From: Chloroflexota bacterium
Lineage (GTDB): Bacteria; Chloroflexota; Dehalococcoidia; CAUJGQ01
Assembly: GCA_963170165.1 (NCBI GenBank)
Contig: CAUJGQ010000010.1
Coordinates: 1 to 56,377, forward strand
Reading direction: 5' to 3'
Length of the DNA stretch: 56,377 bases
How positions within the stretch are numbered: the stretch's first letter is position 1; every line of letters begins with the position of its first letter. The notes beneath the pieces are model-generated. The model was not told where the DNA came from. It worked only from the letters and a program-made list of their open reading frames with translations, and ran no database searches. Shown piece after piece: positions 8,710 to 16,978 of the stretch. Made by a program: the position numbers and the translations under genes.

Positions 8710-8712
8710 AGA

Positions 8713-8728
8713 TAGTGAATGTACACTA
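8713..8728. promoter_or_regulatory. TetR operator, copy 2
   Basis: TAGTGAATGTACACTA matches the arms of the operator in the tetR promoter exactly (TAGTG-N6-CACTA), and the palindrome extends one base further on each side. It lies 25 bases after tetR and about 65 bases before a small candidate gene, in a position to control transcription toward the MMPL exporter. Confidence 0.75.
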
Positions 8729-8793
8729 TGTTTTGCGCGCCGCCGCCGGCCCGCCCTCCCACTTCAATCCGCCTTTCCAAGGAGGCCGCCCCA

Positions 8794-8979
8794 ATGCTCA
8801 ACCCTTCCACACTCGAACTGCTCGCCCGTGCACGCATGGCCGATGACGGCCGGCCGCTCCGCCGTCGCCCTGTTTCCGCCGGGCGCCCCCGGCGGCTTTC
8901 CTCTGCTACGCTGCACCTAGTGAATATTCACAACCTATTCCGCACCTTCCGTCGTGCCGCCCGCGTCCGGCCGGCCTAA
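8794..8979 (+). CDS. Small basic hypothetical protein in the TetR/MMPL intergenic region
   Basis: A 61-residue Arg-rich candidate protein beginning MLNPSTLELLARARMADDG. An AAGGAGG ribosome site lies about 10 bases before ATG 8794, better than that of most genes here. The first twenty residues look like a short amphipathic helix; the rest is basic and low in complexity. The third operator copy (8918-8933) falls inside the 3' end of this reading frame, which weakens it or means the operator controls a second start. No family is recognised. Confidence 0.42.
   Translation: MLNPSTLELLARARMADDGRPLRRRPVSAGRPRRLSSATLHLVNIHNLFRTFRRAARVRPA
8918..8933. promoter_or_regulatory. TetR operator, copy 3
   Basis: TAGTGAATATTCACAA differs from the consensus TAGTG-N6-CACTA at one position. 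Its core GTGAATATTCAC (8920-8931) is a perfect 12-bp palindrome. It lies about 115 bases before the MMPL start codon, the expected place for an operator controlling that gene. Confidence 0.75.
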
Positions 8980-9046
8980 CCACACGCGCGCTGTCCGCCC
9001 GTTCGCGCCAGCGCCGCCCGCCTGCGCCTGCAGCAGGAGCACTGCC

Positions 9047-11359
9047 ATGTTCCCGGCTCTCGCCCGTTTCACTTACCGCCGCCGCTGGGCTGTGATCGCC
9101 CTCTTCTCTGTCTTGCTGCCGTTCGCGCTTGCCGGCGCCGGGTCGGTGTTCTCCGCCCTCGCTCCCGGCGGCTTCGACGACCCCAGCTCCGAGTCACGTC
9201 GCGCCACCGCGCAGATTGAGCGCGCCATCGGTGGCGGCCGTGCCGACCTGATCGCGCTGTACACCGCACCGGACGGGCAGGCAGCCGGCCCCGCTGCCGC
9301 CGCCGCCATCAGCGCTGCCACGGCACGGGCGGCCGCCCATCCCGCCGTCGAGCGCGCGGTCTCCTATTTCTCCACCGGCGCACCGCAGTTCCTGTCTCGC
9401 GACCGCTCGCGCACCTTTGTGATGTTGACGCTCCGTGGAAATGAGTCAGAGCGTGTTGCCGCGGTGGATGAGATACGGCCGCTGCTGGCGGCGGAAGGGC
9501 TGACATTGCAGGTCGGCGGCATCATGCCGGTGTTCGAGGCCGTCAACACCACCGTCGAGCACGACCTCCAGCGCGCCGAGAGCATCGCCTTTCCGGTCAC
9601 CGCCGTGCTGCTGCTCATCATCTTCGGCACGGCCGTCTCCGCCGCGCTGCCGCTAGTGATCGGCGCACTGGCGATCCTGTGCGCCTTCGCGCTGCTGCGT
9701 ATGCTGGCCCTGATAACCGATGTCAGTGTGTTCGCCATCAACATCGTCACACTCATGGGCCTTGGCCTGGCGATTGACTATGCGCTGTTCATCGTCAACC
9801 GCTACCGCGAGGAGATCCACCACCGCCCGCCGCAGGAGGCGCTTGTCACCACCGTCGCCACCACCGGCCGGGCCGTCGCATTCTCCGGTGTGACCGTCGC
9901 TGCCAGTCTGGCCGGGCTGTTCATCTTCCCGCAGACCTTCCTGCGCTCAATGGCGCTGGGCGGCATCGCCGTAACGTTGGTGGCGGTGGTGCTGGCGGTG
10001 ACGCTGTTGCCGGCGTTGATCGCGGTGCTCGGCCGGCGGCTGGAGGCGCTGCGCGTGCCGTGGCTGGGCGCCGCAGCGGCTGCTACCGGCGAAGGCGGCT
10101 TCTGGCGGCAGGTAGCGATGACCGTGATGCGCCGGCCGCTGCTGATCGGCGCGGCCGTGGTGGCGCTGCTGGTGATGCTGGGCCTACCGTTCCTGCGCTT
10201 CCGGGCCACCGGCGTGGACCACCGTGTGCTGCCGCAGCATATTGAGGCTCGCCAGGTCAGCGACACGCTGGACCGCGAGTTTCAGCCGCACGAAATGATG
10301 CCGCACCAACTGGCGGTGATCTCGGCCGGTGACATCCTCACCGCGGAGCATATCGGCACCCTGTATGACCTGGTGCAGGCGGTGGCCGCCGCACCCGGGA
10401 TCACCCGCGTCGATAGCATCTTCAGCGTCGTGCCGGGTCTGAGCCGGACGGAGTACCAGGCACTATACAGCCGCCCCGCCACCGAGCAACCTCCGGCGCT
10501 CACGGCCGGGCTGGCGCTGTTTGCCCGCGGCAACTCGGCCCGTATCAGCGCCATCAGCGCCCACGAGGCCGACGACCCGGAGGCGCTGGCGCAGGTGCAG
10601 GTGCTACGGGCGCTGCCGGAGCCGCCGGGAATGACGGTGCTCACCGGCGGCCGGCCGGCCGACCTAGTCGATCTCAAGGGTGAGCTGGCTGCCCGGCTAC
10701 CGTTGATGGCCGCCATCATCGGCGGGGTGATGTTCGTGGTGCTGTTCCTGGTGTTTGGCTCAGTGACGCTGCCGCTCAAGGCGATGGCGATGAACTTGCT
10801 GTCGCTGAGCGCATCCTTCGGGGCGCTGGTGTGGGTGTTCCAAGATGGGCGGTTCGAGGGAATGCTCGGCTATACCTCCACCGGCGGCATCGACGCGACC
10901 AACCCGGTGCTGATGTTCGCCATCCTATTCGGGCTGTCCATGGACTACGAGGTGCTGCTGCTCTCGCGGGTGCGCGAGGAGTACGACCGCACGGGAGACA
11001 ACACCCAGGCGGTCGCACGCGGACTGGAGAAGACGGGACGGCTGATCACCAGCGCTGCCCTCCTCTTGATCATCGTCATCGGCTCGTTTGCCACCTCGGA
11101 TATTGTCTTCATCAAACAGATCGGCGCCGGTATGGCGCTGGCGATTGCCCTTGATGCCACGATAGTGCGCGGGTTGCTGGTGCCAGCCGCCATGCGGCTG
11201 ATGGGCCGCTGGAACTGGTGGGCGCCAGCGCCGTTGGTAGCGCTGTGGCGGCGGGCGGGACTGGCCGGTCTGGAGGGTGGTGCACATTCTGTGGCGGGTG
11301 GTGGGTCTGAGCGGGGCAAACGGCCCGCGGCGGCGGGACAGCGCGAAAGCGCACGGTAG
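9047..11359 (+). CDS. MMPL/RND family transporter
   Basis: A 770-residue membrane protein with the duplicated MMPL layout: one N-terminal helix, a large external loop, five helices, a second helix-loop and five more helices. The first repeat has GLGLAIDYALFIVNRYREE and the second has FGLSMDYEVLLLSRVREEY, the acidic motifs of proton-driven MMPL/YdfJ-type exporters. Such proteins export lipids or hydrophobic compounds (family knowledge). ATG 9047 follows AGGAG by 8 bases; the in-frame upstream extension to 8954 lacks this. Two operators shared with the tetR promoter lie upstream, so it is probably the target of that repressor. Confidence 0.93.
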   Translation: MFPALARFTYRRRWAVIALFSVLLPFALAGAGSVFSALAPGGFDDPSSESRRATAQIERAIGGGRADLIALYTAPDGQAAGPAAAAAISAATARAAAHPAVERAVSYFSTGAPQFLSRDRSRTFVMLTLRGNESERVAAVDEIRPLLAAEGLTLQVGGIMPVFEAVNTTVEHDLQRAESIAFPVTAVLLLIIFGTAVSAALPLVIGALAILCAFALLRMLALITDVSVFAINIVTLMGLGLAIDYALFIVNRYREEIHHRPPQEALVTTVATTGRAVAFSGVTVAASLAGLFIFPQTFLRSMALGGIAVTLVAVVLAVTLLPALIAVLGRRLEALRVPWLGAAAAATGEGGFWRQVAMTVMRRPLLIGAAVVALLVMLGLPFLRFRATGVDHRVLPQHIEARQVSDTLDREFQPHEMMPHQLAVISAGDILTAEHIGTLYDLVQAVAAAPGITRVDSIFSVVPGLSRTEYQALYSRPATEQPPALTAGLALFARGNSARISAISAHEADDPEALAQVQVLRALPEPPGMTVLTGGRPADLVDLKGELAARLPLMAAIIGGVMFVVLFLVFGSVTLPLKAMAMNLLSLSASFGALVWVFQDGRFEGMLGYTSTGGIDATNPVLMFAILFGLSMDYEVLLLSRVREEYDRTGDNTQAVARGLEKTGRLITSAALLLIIVIGSFATSDIVFIKQIGAGMALAIALDATIVRGLLVPAAMRLMGRWNWWAPAPLVALWRRAGLAGLEGGAHSVAGGGSERGKRPAAAGQRESAR

Positions 11360-11406
11360 GGTAGGATGAGGATAACCGTGCTGTCGAGTTGCATGTGAGG
11401 TGAAGG

Positions 11407-11646
11407 ATGGTCCAGGCCCGAAGTGGAGGGCGCAAGAAGGACGCGATTGAAGTCGAAGGTGAAGTCAGCGAGGCGATGCCGAACGCGATGTTCCGCGTGG
11501 CGCTGGCCAACGGTCATGAGGTGCTGGCGCATCTCTCCGGCCGGATGCGGGTGAACTACATCCGCGTGCTCCCCGGGGACCGCGTGCTTGTCGAGCTGTC
11601 TCCGTACGACCTCACGCGCGGCCGGATCACCTACCGCTTTCGGTAG
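11407..11646 (+). CDS. infA: Translation initiation factor IF-1
   Basis: A 79-residue OB-fold protein with [40 protein letters not shown] and [20 protein letters not shown], the characteristic IF-1 sequence. IF-1 binds the ribosomal A site during initiation. GAGGTGAAGG lies just before ATG 11407. It stands outside any ribosomal-protein operon, 47 bases after the MMPL gene and convergent with gcvT. A weak TAGGAT -10-like element near 11362 could start its own transcript. A second infA copy in the main ribosomal operon cannot be excluded. Confidence 0.96.
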   Translation: MVQARSGGRKKDAIEVEGEVSEAMPNAMFRVALANGHEVLAHLSGRMRVNYIRVLPGDRVLVELSPYDLTRGRITYRFR

Positions 11647-11735
11647 GCAACTGCACACCCGCTGGTGTGGACGGAAAGGGCCGGGATGGCGCGCCGGTGG
11701 GCGCGTCCGCCGGGCCGTTTTCGATCTGGGCGCCG

Positions 11736-12833
11736 CTACGCGGCCCCTCGCACAAATGGCCGCTTGACGGTAACCGCCCGCACCGGTCGCCCGCGCACCT
11801 CCACCGCCAGGGCCGTCCCCGGAGCGGCCAGCGCCCTGGGCACGTAACCCATGCCGATGCTGGCGCCCAACACTGGCGAGTGGCCGCCGCTGGTGAGCAC
11901 CCCCACCGCTTCACCCTCGCGCCGCAGCGGCTGGCCCGGCCGGAAGACGCCACCCCGCTCCTCCGCCACCAGACAGGCGAGCCGTCGGGTGACGTTGGCC
12001 TTCAGCACAGCCAGCGCCGCCCTCCCGACGAAATCCTCGCCGTCGTCGAGACTCACCGTCCAGCCCAGGCCGGCTTCGTACGGGTTGGTGCCAGCGGTGA
12101 TGTCCTGGCCATAGAGGGCCAGCGCCGCCTCCAGTCGCAGGGCGTCGCGTGCGCCCAGGCCGCTGGGAGTGACCCCCGCAGCCAGCAGCCGGTCCCACAA
12201 CTCCCGGCCCGCGTCGAAGGCCGCCACCACCTCCACGCCGTCTTCGCCGGTGTAACCGGTGCGTGAGATCGTGGCCTTGTGACCGCCCAGCAGTGCCTCG
12301 GTGATCTGACGGCGCTCCAGCCCGGCCAGCACCTCCGTGCCGGTGATGTCCCCCATGAACTCGAGGGCGCGCGGACCTTGCACTGCCAGCATCACCGTCG
12401 ACTCGTGGCGGTCATCCAACCGTGCGTCCCATCCCGGCGCCGTCAGATCGCGTAGGTGGGCGATATCCTGCTCGTTGGTGGCGGCGTTGGGGATCAGCAT
12501 CCAGCGCGCAGGTCCCAGCCTGAAGCAATAGGGGTCATCAAGGATGCCGCCATCCTCGTTGCAGAGCATGGTGTAATGACCTTGCCCCGGCGACAGCGCC
12601 AATACGTTGTAGCTCAGCGCCCGACGCAGCAGCCGGCCAGCATCCGCGCCGCTAACGAACAGGCGGCCCATGTGCGACACATCGAACATTCCCGCCCGCT
12701 CGCGCACCGCCAGCGCTTCCTCAACGATGCCGGTGTACTGGACCGGCATCTCCCAGCCGGCAAAGGGCACCATCCGTCCACGCCCGGCCACATGCTTGTC
12801 ATGGAGCGCCGTGCGGCGCAGCTCTCCCGTCAT
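11736..12833 (-). CDS. gcvT: Aminomethyltransferase (glycine cleavage T protein)
   Basis: A 365-residue protein. GcvT releases ammonia from aminomethyl-lipoyl-GcvH and passes the one-carbon unit to tetrahydrofolate. Characteristic segments include FAGWEMPVQYTGIVEE, RAGMFDVSHMGRL, SRTGYTGEDGVEV, LEAALALYGQDI and PYEAGLGWTV; the C-terminal barrel ends with SIGMGYVPRAL. The start at 12833 has an AAGGAGG site about 7 bases away. It begins 20 bases after the MBL hydrolase gene on the same strand, so the two are probably co-transcribed. No gcvH or gcvP lies in the window. Confidence 0.94.
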   Translation of the reverse strand: MTGELRRTALHDKHVAGRGRMVPFAGWEMPVQYTGIVEEALAVRERAGMFDVSHMGRLFVSGADAGRLLRRALSYNVLALSPGQGHYTMLCNEDGGILDDPYCFRLGPARWMLIPNAATNEQDIAHLRDLTAPGWDARLDDRHESTVMLAVQGPRALEFMGDITGTEVLAGLERRQITEALLGGHKATISRTGYTGEDGVEVVAAFDAGRELWDRLLAAGVTPSGLGARDALRLEAALALYGQDITAGTNPYEAGLGWTVSLDDGEDFVGRAALAVLKANVTRRLACLVAEERGGVFRPGQPLRREGEAVGVLTSGGHSPVLGASIGMGYVPRALAAPGTALAVEVRGRPVRAVTVKRPFVRGAA

Positions 12834-12853
12834 CCGGCGCTCCTCCTTTGCGG

Positions 12854-13711
12854 TCACAGGCCCGCTTCCGCAACCCAGCGGGTCCGGCCCTCCTGCTCGC
12901 GCAGGCGTCCCACTCCAGGAAAGTCGATGTGCGGGCTGATGATCAGGCTGCCGGTGCGGATGGCGTCGCTCACGATTCGTTTCTTCGTCTCCATCGACAC
13001 CAGTGGCAGGGTATCGAAGGCCGACACCCAGGCAGCGCGTTCCAGCTGAGCCGCGTGCTGGACGAGGTCGCCAATGTAAACGGCGCGTTCGCCGCCGTCC
13101 TCGATCACGACGGCGCTGTGGCCATCCGTGTGCCCCGGCGCCGGCAGGAAGCGCACCGCTGCCGTTACCTGGTGCTCACCTTCCACCAGCTCCAGTTGCC
13201 CGCCATCCTCCAGCGGGGTGAGATTATCGCCGAGATAGGTGGCTCGGGTGCGCTCGTTCGGATGGGTTGCGTCCTGCCACTCGATCCGGTTGATGAGATA
13301 GCGAGCGTTAGGGAAGGTGGGAATGGGAGCGCCGTGGACGCTGGCGGTGTTCCAACCGCAATGGTCAAAGTGCAGGTGCGTGTTGATCACCAGATCAACA
13401 TCGGTGGGAGCCACGCCCAGCGCTGCCAGGTTGCCGAGCAGATAGCCGTAGTCGCCGGGATAGGCACGCTCACGCCGGTCGGGCGCGATCTTGGAGCCGG
13501 CGCCGGTATCGATCAGCATGGTGCGGCCATCGCCGCGCACGAGCAGGCAGTTGAGGGCGATATGCATGCGGTTGAAGGCATCTGGGCTGCCGGCGGCCGG
13601 TTCCCACAGCGTGCGCGGCACCAGCCCGAACACGCCGCCGGCGTCTTGAAGAAAGTAACCGTCCGACACCACATCCAGCCGCAGCCGTCCGAGCGAGACC
13701 GAGGCGTTCAT
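12854..13711 (-). CDS. MBL-fold metallohydrolase
   Basis: A 285-residue metallo-beta-lactamase-fold enzyme with THLHFDHCGWN (about 110-120), the dinuclear metal motif, an earlier MLIDTGAGSK strand, a downstream PAPGHTDGHS metal histidine, and YIGDLVQHAAQ. This arrangement fits hydrolases such as N-acyl-homoserine lactonase-like or glyoxalase-II-like enzymes, but the substrate is not readable. It probably heads a two-gene operon with gcvT. Its start faces a 220-base divergent region shared with the PAP2 gene. Confidence 0.87.
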   Translation of the reverse strand: MNASVSLGRLRLDVVSDGYFLQDAGGVFGLVPRTLWEPAAGSPDAFNRMHIALNCLLVRGDGRTMLIDTGAGSKIAPDRRERAYPGDYGYLLGNLAALGVAPTDVDLVINTHLHFDHCGWNTASVHGAPIPTFPNARYLINRIEWQDATHPNERTRATYLGDNLTPLEDGGQLELVEGEHQVTAAVRFLPAPGHTDGHSAVVIEDGGERAVYIGDLVQHAAQLERAAWVSAFDTLPLVSMETKKRIVSDAIRTGSLIISPHIDFPGVGRLREQEGRTRWVAEAGL

Positions 13712-13931
13712 TCCTCACCCCCACAGCATCACCGCCAGCATACGCAATGCACCACCGATGGGTGATGCCGGGCGCGTGGCGGTCCGATACTTAGACAGAG
13801 GCGCGATCGCGATCCAATCCGGTACCGTAGTACGGGGACAGGGTGAATTGGGTCGTGATACGATTTACGATGCGATAGATCGTGACATCTCACAGGGGTT
13901 GCCGGCCCAGGTCAGGCGACACTGAGCGTGC
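13712..13931. promoter_or_regulatory. Divergent intergenic region (MBL/gcvT versus PAP2)
   Basis: This 220-base gap holds an unusual AT-richer patch at 13848-13890. TCGTGA occurs at 13853-13858 and again at 13880-13885 (27-base spacing), with repeated CGAT tetramers between them; CCGTA-G-TACGG near 13824-13834 is a short inverted repeat. TACGAT at 13859 or 13866 could be a -10 element for the PAP2 gene. No start site can be fixed. Confidence 0.4.
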
Positions 13932-14882
13932 ATGAGCCAGCGAACACTTGAGATCACCCCCCGGGCAGCGCTTGCGGCAGGCCGCCGGGAGACGGCGCTG
14001 CGGATGGCCGCCACCACCGGCAGCCTGCTGTTGATGGCGGCGCTTGCCTACGACATGATCAGTGGCAAGTGGATCGGCGCCGCTGGCTGGCATCTGGCTG
14101 GAGCGTTAGCAGCGGTATTGCTGCTGATGCCGACAGCGCGGCGCGTGCGCTATCTGCACGTCGGCGTCCTGTACATGTTCGGCCTGTTTGTCTACACAGT
14201 GCTGCGCTCCTTCGCGGACAATACCTTCATCCCCGTCCGCTCCGATTACGTCATCCGCATCGACCGGGCGCTGTTCTTCGGCACGCACCCCACCCAATGG
14301 CTCCAGGCCACCTTCTTCGATCCGACCCGGCTGCGGCCGCTGGATTGGGTGACGGTCCAGGTACACTGGTCGTACTTCGCGCTGCCGCACCTGGCGGCGC
14401 TGGCGGTATACATCCGCAAACGTGAGTTGTTCCCTCGGTTTGTGGCGCTGGTTTTGGGCACGTTCTACCTCGGGCTGGCGCTGTACTTCCTGCTGCCGAC
14501 TGCGCCTCCCTGGCTGGCGGCCGATCACGGCCTGCTGCCGGGAGTCACCCGTGTGATGGACTTTGTCGGCGGGCAGGTAGACACCGAGAGCTACCGGCGG
14601 TTATACGATGCCATCGGCGTGCCCAATCCTGTCGCTGCTATGCCGTCGCTGCACATGGGCGTGACCTTCGCCGTGTTCCTGTTCGCGCGCGGGGTCAACC
14701 GCTGGTTGGGGCGGGCGATGCTGCTCTACGCCCTCCTGATGGGCTTCTCGCTGGTGTATATGGGCGAGCACTACGTCACGGACGTGCTCGCGGGAGCAGC
14801 CACGGCCACGGTCGTCTATCTGATCGTCCGCCGCGCCTCCCGCACGTTGCCAGAGCCGGCGCCGATCCGCCTGCCACACTAG
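13932..14882 (+). CDS. PAP2-superfamily integral membrane protein
   Basis: A 316-residue protein with about six membrane helices. The PAP2/inositolphosphorylceramide-synthase-type motifs are present: AMPSLHMGVTFA (His around 241) and GEHYVTDVLAGA (His around 280), the two catalytic histidine segments of lipid phosphatases and phosphotransferases. The family acts on phospholipid or isoprenoid phosphates at the membrane. Neighbours (MBL, ilvE) give no pathway hint. Possible roles are phosphatidate phosphatase, undecaprenyl-diphosphate phosphatase or a head-group transferase; the sequence does not decide. Confidence 0.85.
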   Translation: MSQRTLEITPRAALAAGRRETALRMAATTGSLLLMAALAYDMISGKWIGAAGWHLAGALAAVLLLMPTARRVRYLHVGVLYMFGLFVYTVLRSFADNTFIPVRSDYVIRIDRALFFGTHPTQWLQATFFDPTRLRPLDWVTVQVHWSYFALPHLAALAVYIRKRELFPRFVALVLGTFYLGLALYFLLPTAPPWLAADHGLLPGVTRVMDFVGGQVDTESYRRLYDAIGVPNPVAAMPSLHMGVTFAVFLFARGVNRWLGRAMLLYALLMGFSLVYMGEHYVTDVLAGAATATVVYLIVRRASRTLPEPAPIRLPH

Positions 14883-14988
14883 GCCGGTCGCCTTGTCCCC
14901 CATCTGAGCGCACAACTATAATCGTGCCACGCCAGCCGGTTCGACCGGCCCCCGGCTTTCCGAACCGTCTGCAAGGAGCACATGCCGC

Positions 14989-15936
14989 ATGGCCGAGCGC
15001 TACGCCTATTTTCAGAAGCAGATCGTCCCCCTGGCCGAGGCCAAGATCGGCGTGATGACGCACGCATTTAACTACGGCACCGGCTGCTTCGAGGGCATTC
15101 GCGGCAACTGGAATCCGGATAAGCGGGAGATATTCCTGTTCCGGGTACGCGATCACTACCGCCGCCTGGCCCGCTCCTGCAAGATCCTGATGATCGACCT
15201 GCCATATACGGAGGATGAGCTGGTTGATCTGACGATCAAGGTCGTTGCCAAGTGTGAGTTCGAGGAGGATATCTACGTCCGGCCGCTGGCCTACAAGAGC
15301 AGTGAGATGCTGGGCGTGCGCCTGCACAACCTGGAAAGCGACTTCCTGATCTTCGTGTCGCCCTTCGGCCCCTATCTCGATGTCGATGCCGGGGCCCGCT
15401 GCTGCACCTCGTCCTGGCGGCGGGTCAGCGACATGGGGATTCCCGCCCGCTCCAAGCCCACCGGCATCTACCTCAACTCCGCCCTGGCCAAGACTGAAGC
15501 CCAGCTTAACGGCTTCGATGAGGCGATTGTGCTCTCGCACGAGGGGCACGTCTCCGAGGGCTCCGGCGAGAACATCTTCGTCATCCAGAACGGCCGCCTG
15601 ATCACGCCGCCGCAGCACGATGACATCCTGGTAGGGATCACGCGCGAATGCGTCATCCGGCTGGCCCAAGAGGAGCTTGGGCTAGAAACGGTGGAGCGCT
15701 CCATCGACCGCAGTGAGCTGTACATCGCGGATGAGGTGTTCATGACCGGCACCGCCGCCCATGTCACACCGATCATCGAGATTGACCGGCGTAGCATCGG
15801 TGACGGCAACGTCGGCTCGATTTCCCAGAAGCTGATGCGCCTGTACTTCGCCGCTATCCGCGGTGAGCTGGAGAAGTACAGCCACTGGTCTACCCCAGCC
15901 TATGCCACCGCCCGCGGCATGGGTGTCCTCCGCTAG
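14989..15936 (+). CDS. ilvE: Branched-chain amino acid aminotransferase
   Basis: A 315-residue fold-type IV PLP enzyme. It carries out the last step of Leu, Ile and Val synthesis, transamination of the 2-oxo acid with glutamate. FNYGTGCFEGIRG, RSKPTGIYLNSALAK (Lys156 the expected PLP lysine), DEAIVLSHEGHVSEGSGENIF and the late FMTGTAAHVTPI are the family signatures. AAGGAGC precedes ATG 14989 at about 10 bases. ilvD and cimA, from the same pathway, lie in the window but as separate units. Confidence 0.94.
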   Translation: MAERYAYFQKQIVPLAEAKIGVMTHAFNYGTGCFEGIRGNWNPDKREIFLFRVRDHYRRLARSCKILMIDLPYTEDELVDLTIKVVAKCEFEEDIYVRPLAYKSSEMLGVRLHNLESDFLIFVSPFGPYLDVDAGARCCTSSWRRVSDMGIPARSKPTGIYLNSALAKTEAQLNGFDEAIVLSHEGHVSEGSGENIFVIQNGRLITPPQHDDILVGITRECVIRLAQEELGLETVERSIDRSELYIADEVFMTGTAAHVTPIIEIDRRSIGDGNVGSISQKLMRLYFAAIRGELEKYSHWSTPAYATARGMGVLR

Positions 15937-16035
15937 AGCCATCGCGGGGGGCGCCGCCGCGGCCGCTCCCCGTCGAACCTGTCCAACGCACCGAGGTGGG
16001 CCCTGACCACCCGCCGCACGTCGCCACCGGCCTTC

Positions 16036-16944
16036 ATGAGCACCCTGCCCAGCCATGCGCGGGTGTTCCGCGCCGCCACCCAGCAGCAGGCGCTGATGCT
16101 GGGCGCCATCGCCGTGGCGGCGCTGCTCCTTGCCGTGTTACTCATCTGGCGGGGCGCCGCCGACGGCATCACCTTTGCATCCTTCTTGTCGTACACGCTC
16201 GCCGGTGTGCTGGTTGCTGCCGCCGTGCTCACGGCCTACTGGGCGATAGCCCTGGGGGGGCTGCGCTACGAGATTGCCGGTGGCGCGCTGACCATCGTCT
16301 GGGGACTGACCCGGCAGGTGATCCCGCTGAGTGTTATGGAGCGCATCGTCCGCGGCCGCACCATGGGCATGCCGCGCACCCGGGGAATCGGTTTCCCAGG
16401 CTGGCCGGTAGCCATCGGCCGCACCCGCCTGCCACGCCTCGGTCAGGTACTGCTGTACGCCGCGCCCCGCTCCCCAGCCGAGATGCTGTATCTGGTGACG
16501 GCGCACGAGACGTACGGCATCAGCCCCATGGATCAGCAGGGGCTCATCACCGCATTGCAGCACGCACTGGCGACACCAGAGCTGCCCCACCGCCGCCAGG
16601 AGGTACTGCGCGAGGGCATCGCCGCCTGGCCAGTATGGACCGACCGCACTGCCCTGCTGGTCGCCCTGGCCGGGCTGATCCTGGCGCTGGCCACCGTTGC
16701 CGTCGTGTTCACTGCCTACACCGGCATCCCCGATCGCACGGTCGTGCCGTTCCCCGAAGGCGACCGGGTGACGGGCAAGCGCGCGCTGGCCGGCATACCC
16801 CTGGTAGCGGCGATGATCATAGCGCTCAATACTCTCACCGGCATCGCCATGCACCACCGGCTGCGGCCGGTCGCTTACCTACTGCTGCTGGGCGGTGTAT
16901 TCGTCGAGGCACTGTTGCTGGTGGCTGCCATCGCTGCGACGTAA
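16036..16944 (+). CDS. Membrane protein with bacterial PH-like domain
   Basis: A 302-residue protein. Two N-terminal helices (about 20-40 and 48-72) precede a soluble beta-rich segment (about 73-185) that begins GLRYEIAGGALTIVWGLTRQVIPL, the pattern of bPH domains (YdbS/YdbT type), and three more helices follow (about 205-300). Such proteins are envelope components of uncertain role. It ends 34 bases before the FAD reductase gene, which has its own promoter. The PH assignment rests on strand pattern and layout, not on conserved residues. Confidence 0.65.
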   Translation: MSTLPSHARVFRAATQQQALMLGAIAVAALLLAVLLIWRGAADGITFASFLSYTLAGVLVAAAVLTAYWAIALGGLRYEIAGGALTIVWGLTRQVIPLSVMERIVRGRTMGMPRTRGIGFPGWPVAIGRTRLPRLGQVLLYAAPRSPAEMLYLVTAHETYGISPMDQQGLITALQHALATPELPHRRQEVLREGIAAWPVWTDRTALLVALAGLILALATVAVVFTAYTGIPDRTVVPFPEGDRVTGKRALAGIPLVAAMIIALNTLTGIAMHHRLRPVAYLLLLGGVFVEALLLVAAIAAT

Positions 16945-16963
16945 CGCCGCCTTGCCGCCCCCC

Positions 16964-16972
16964 TGTTACACT
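16964..16972 (+). promoter_or_regulatory. Extended -10 promoter for a leaderless mRNA
   Basis: TGTTACACT contains TG, one base, then TACACT (16967-16972), an extended -10 element. The GTG start of the next gene is at 16979, seven bases after the -10, where transcription would begin. There is no ribosome-binding site before that GTG. This suggests a leaderless transcript. Confidence 0.55.
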
Positions 16973-16978
16973 CGTGAA

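Noticed and set aside
8954-9046. Longer MMPL start
   Set aside because: The extension overlaps the candidate small gene, has no ribosome site and adds a Pro/Arg-rich tail atypical of the family.
11654-11669. Terminator between infA and gcvT (CACACC-CGCT-GGTGTG)
   Set aside because: Six-base stem without a T-run on either strand; too weak to call.
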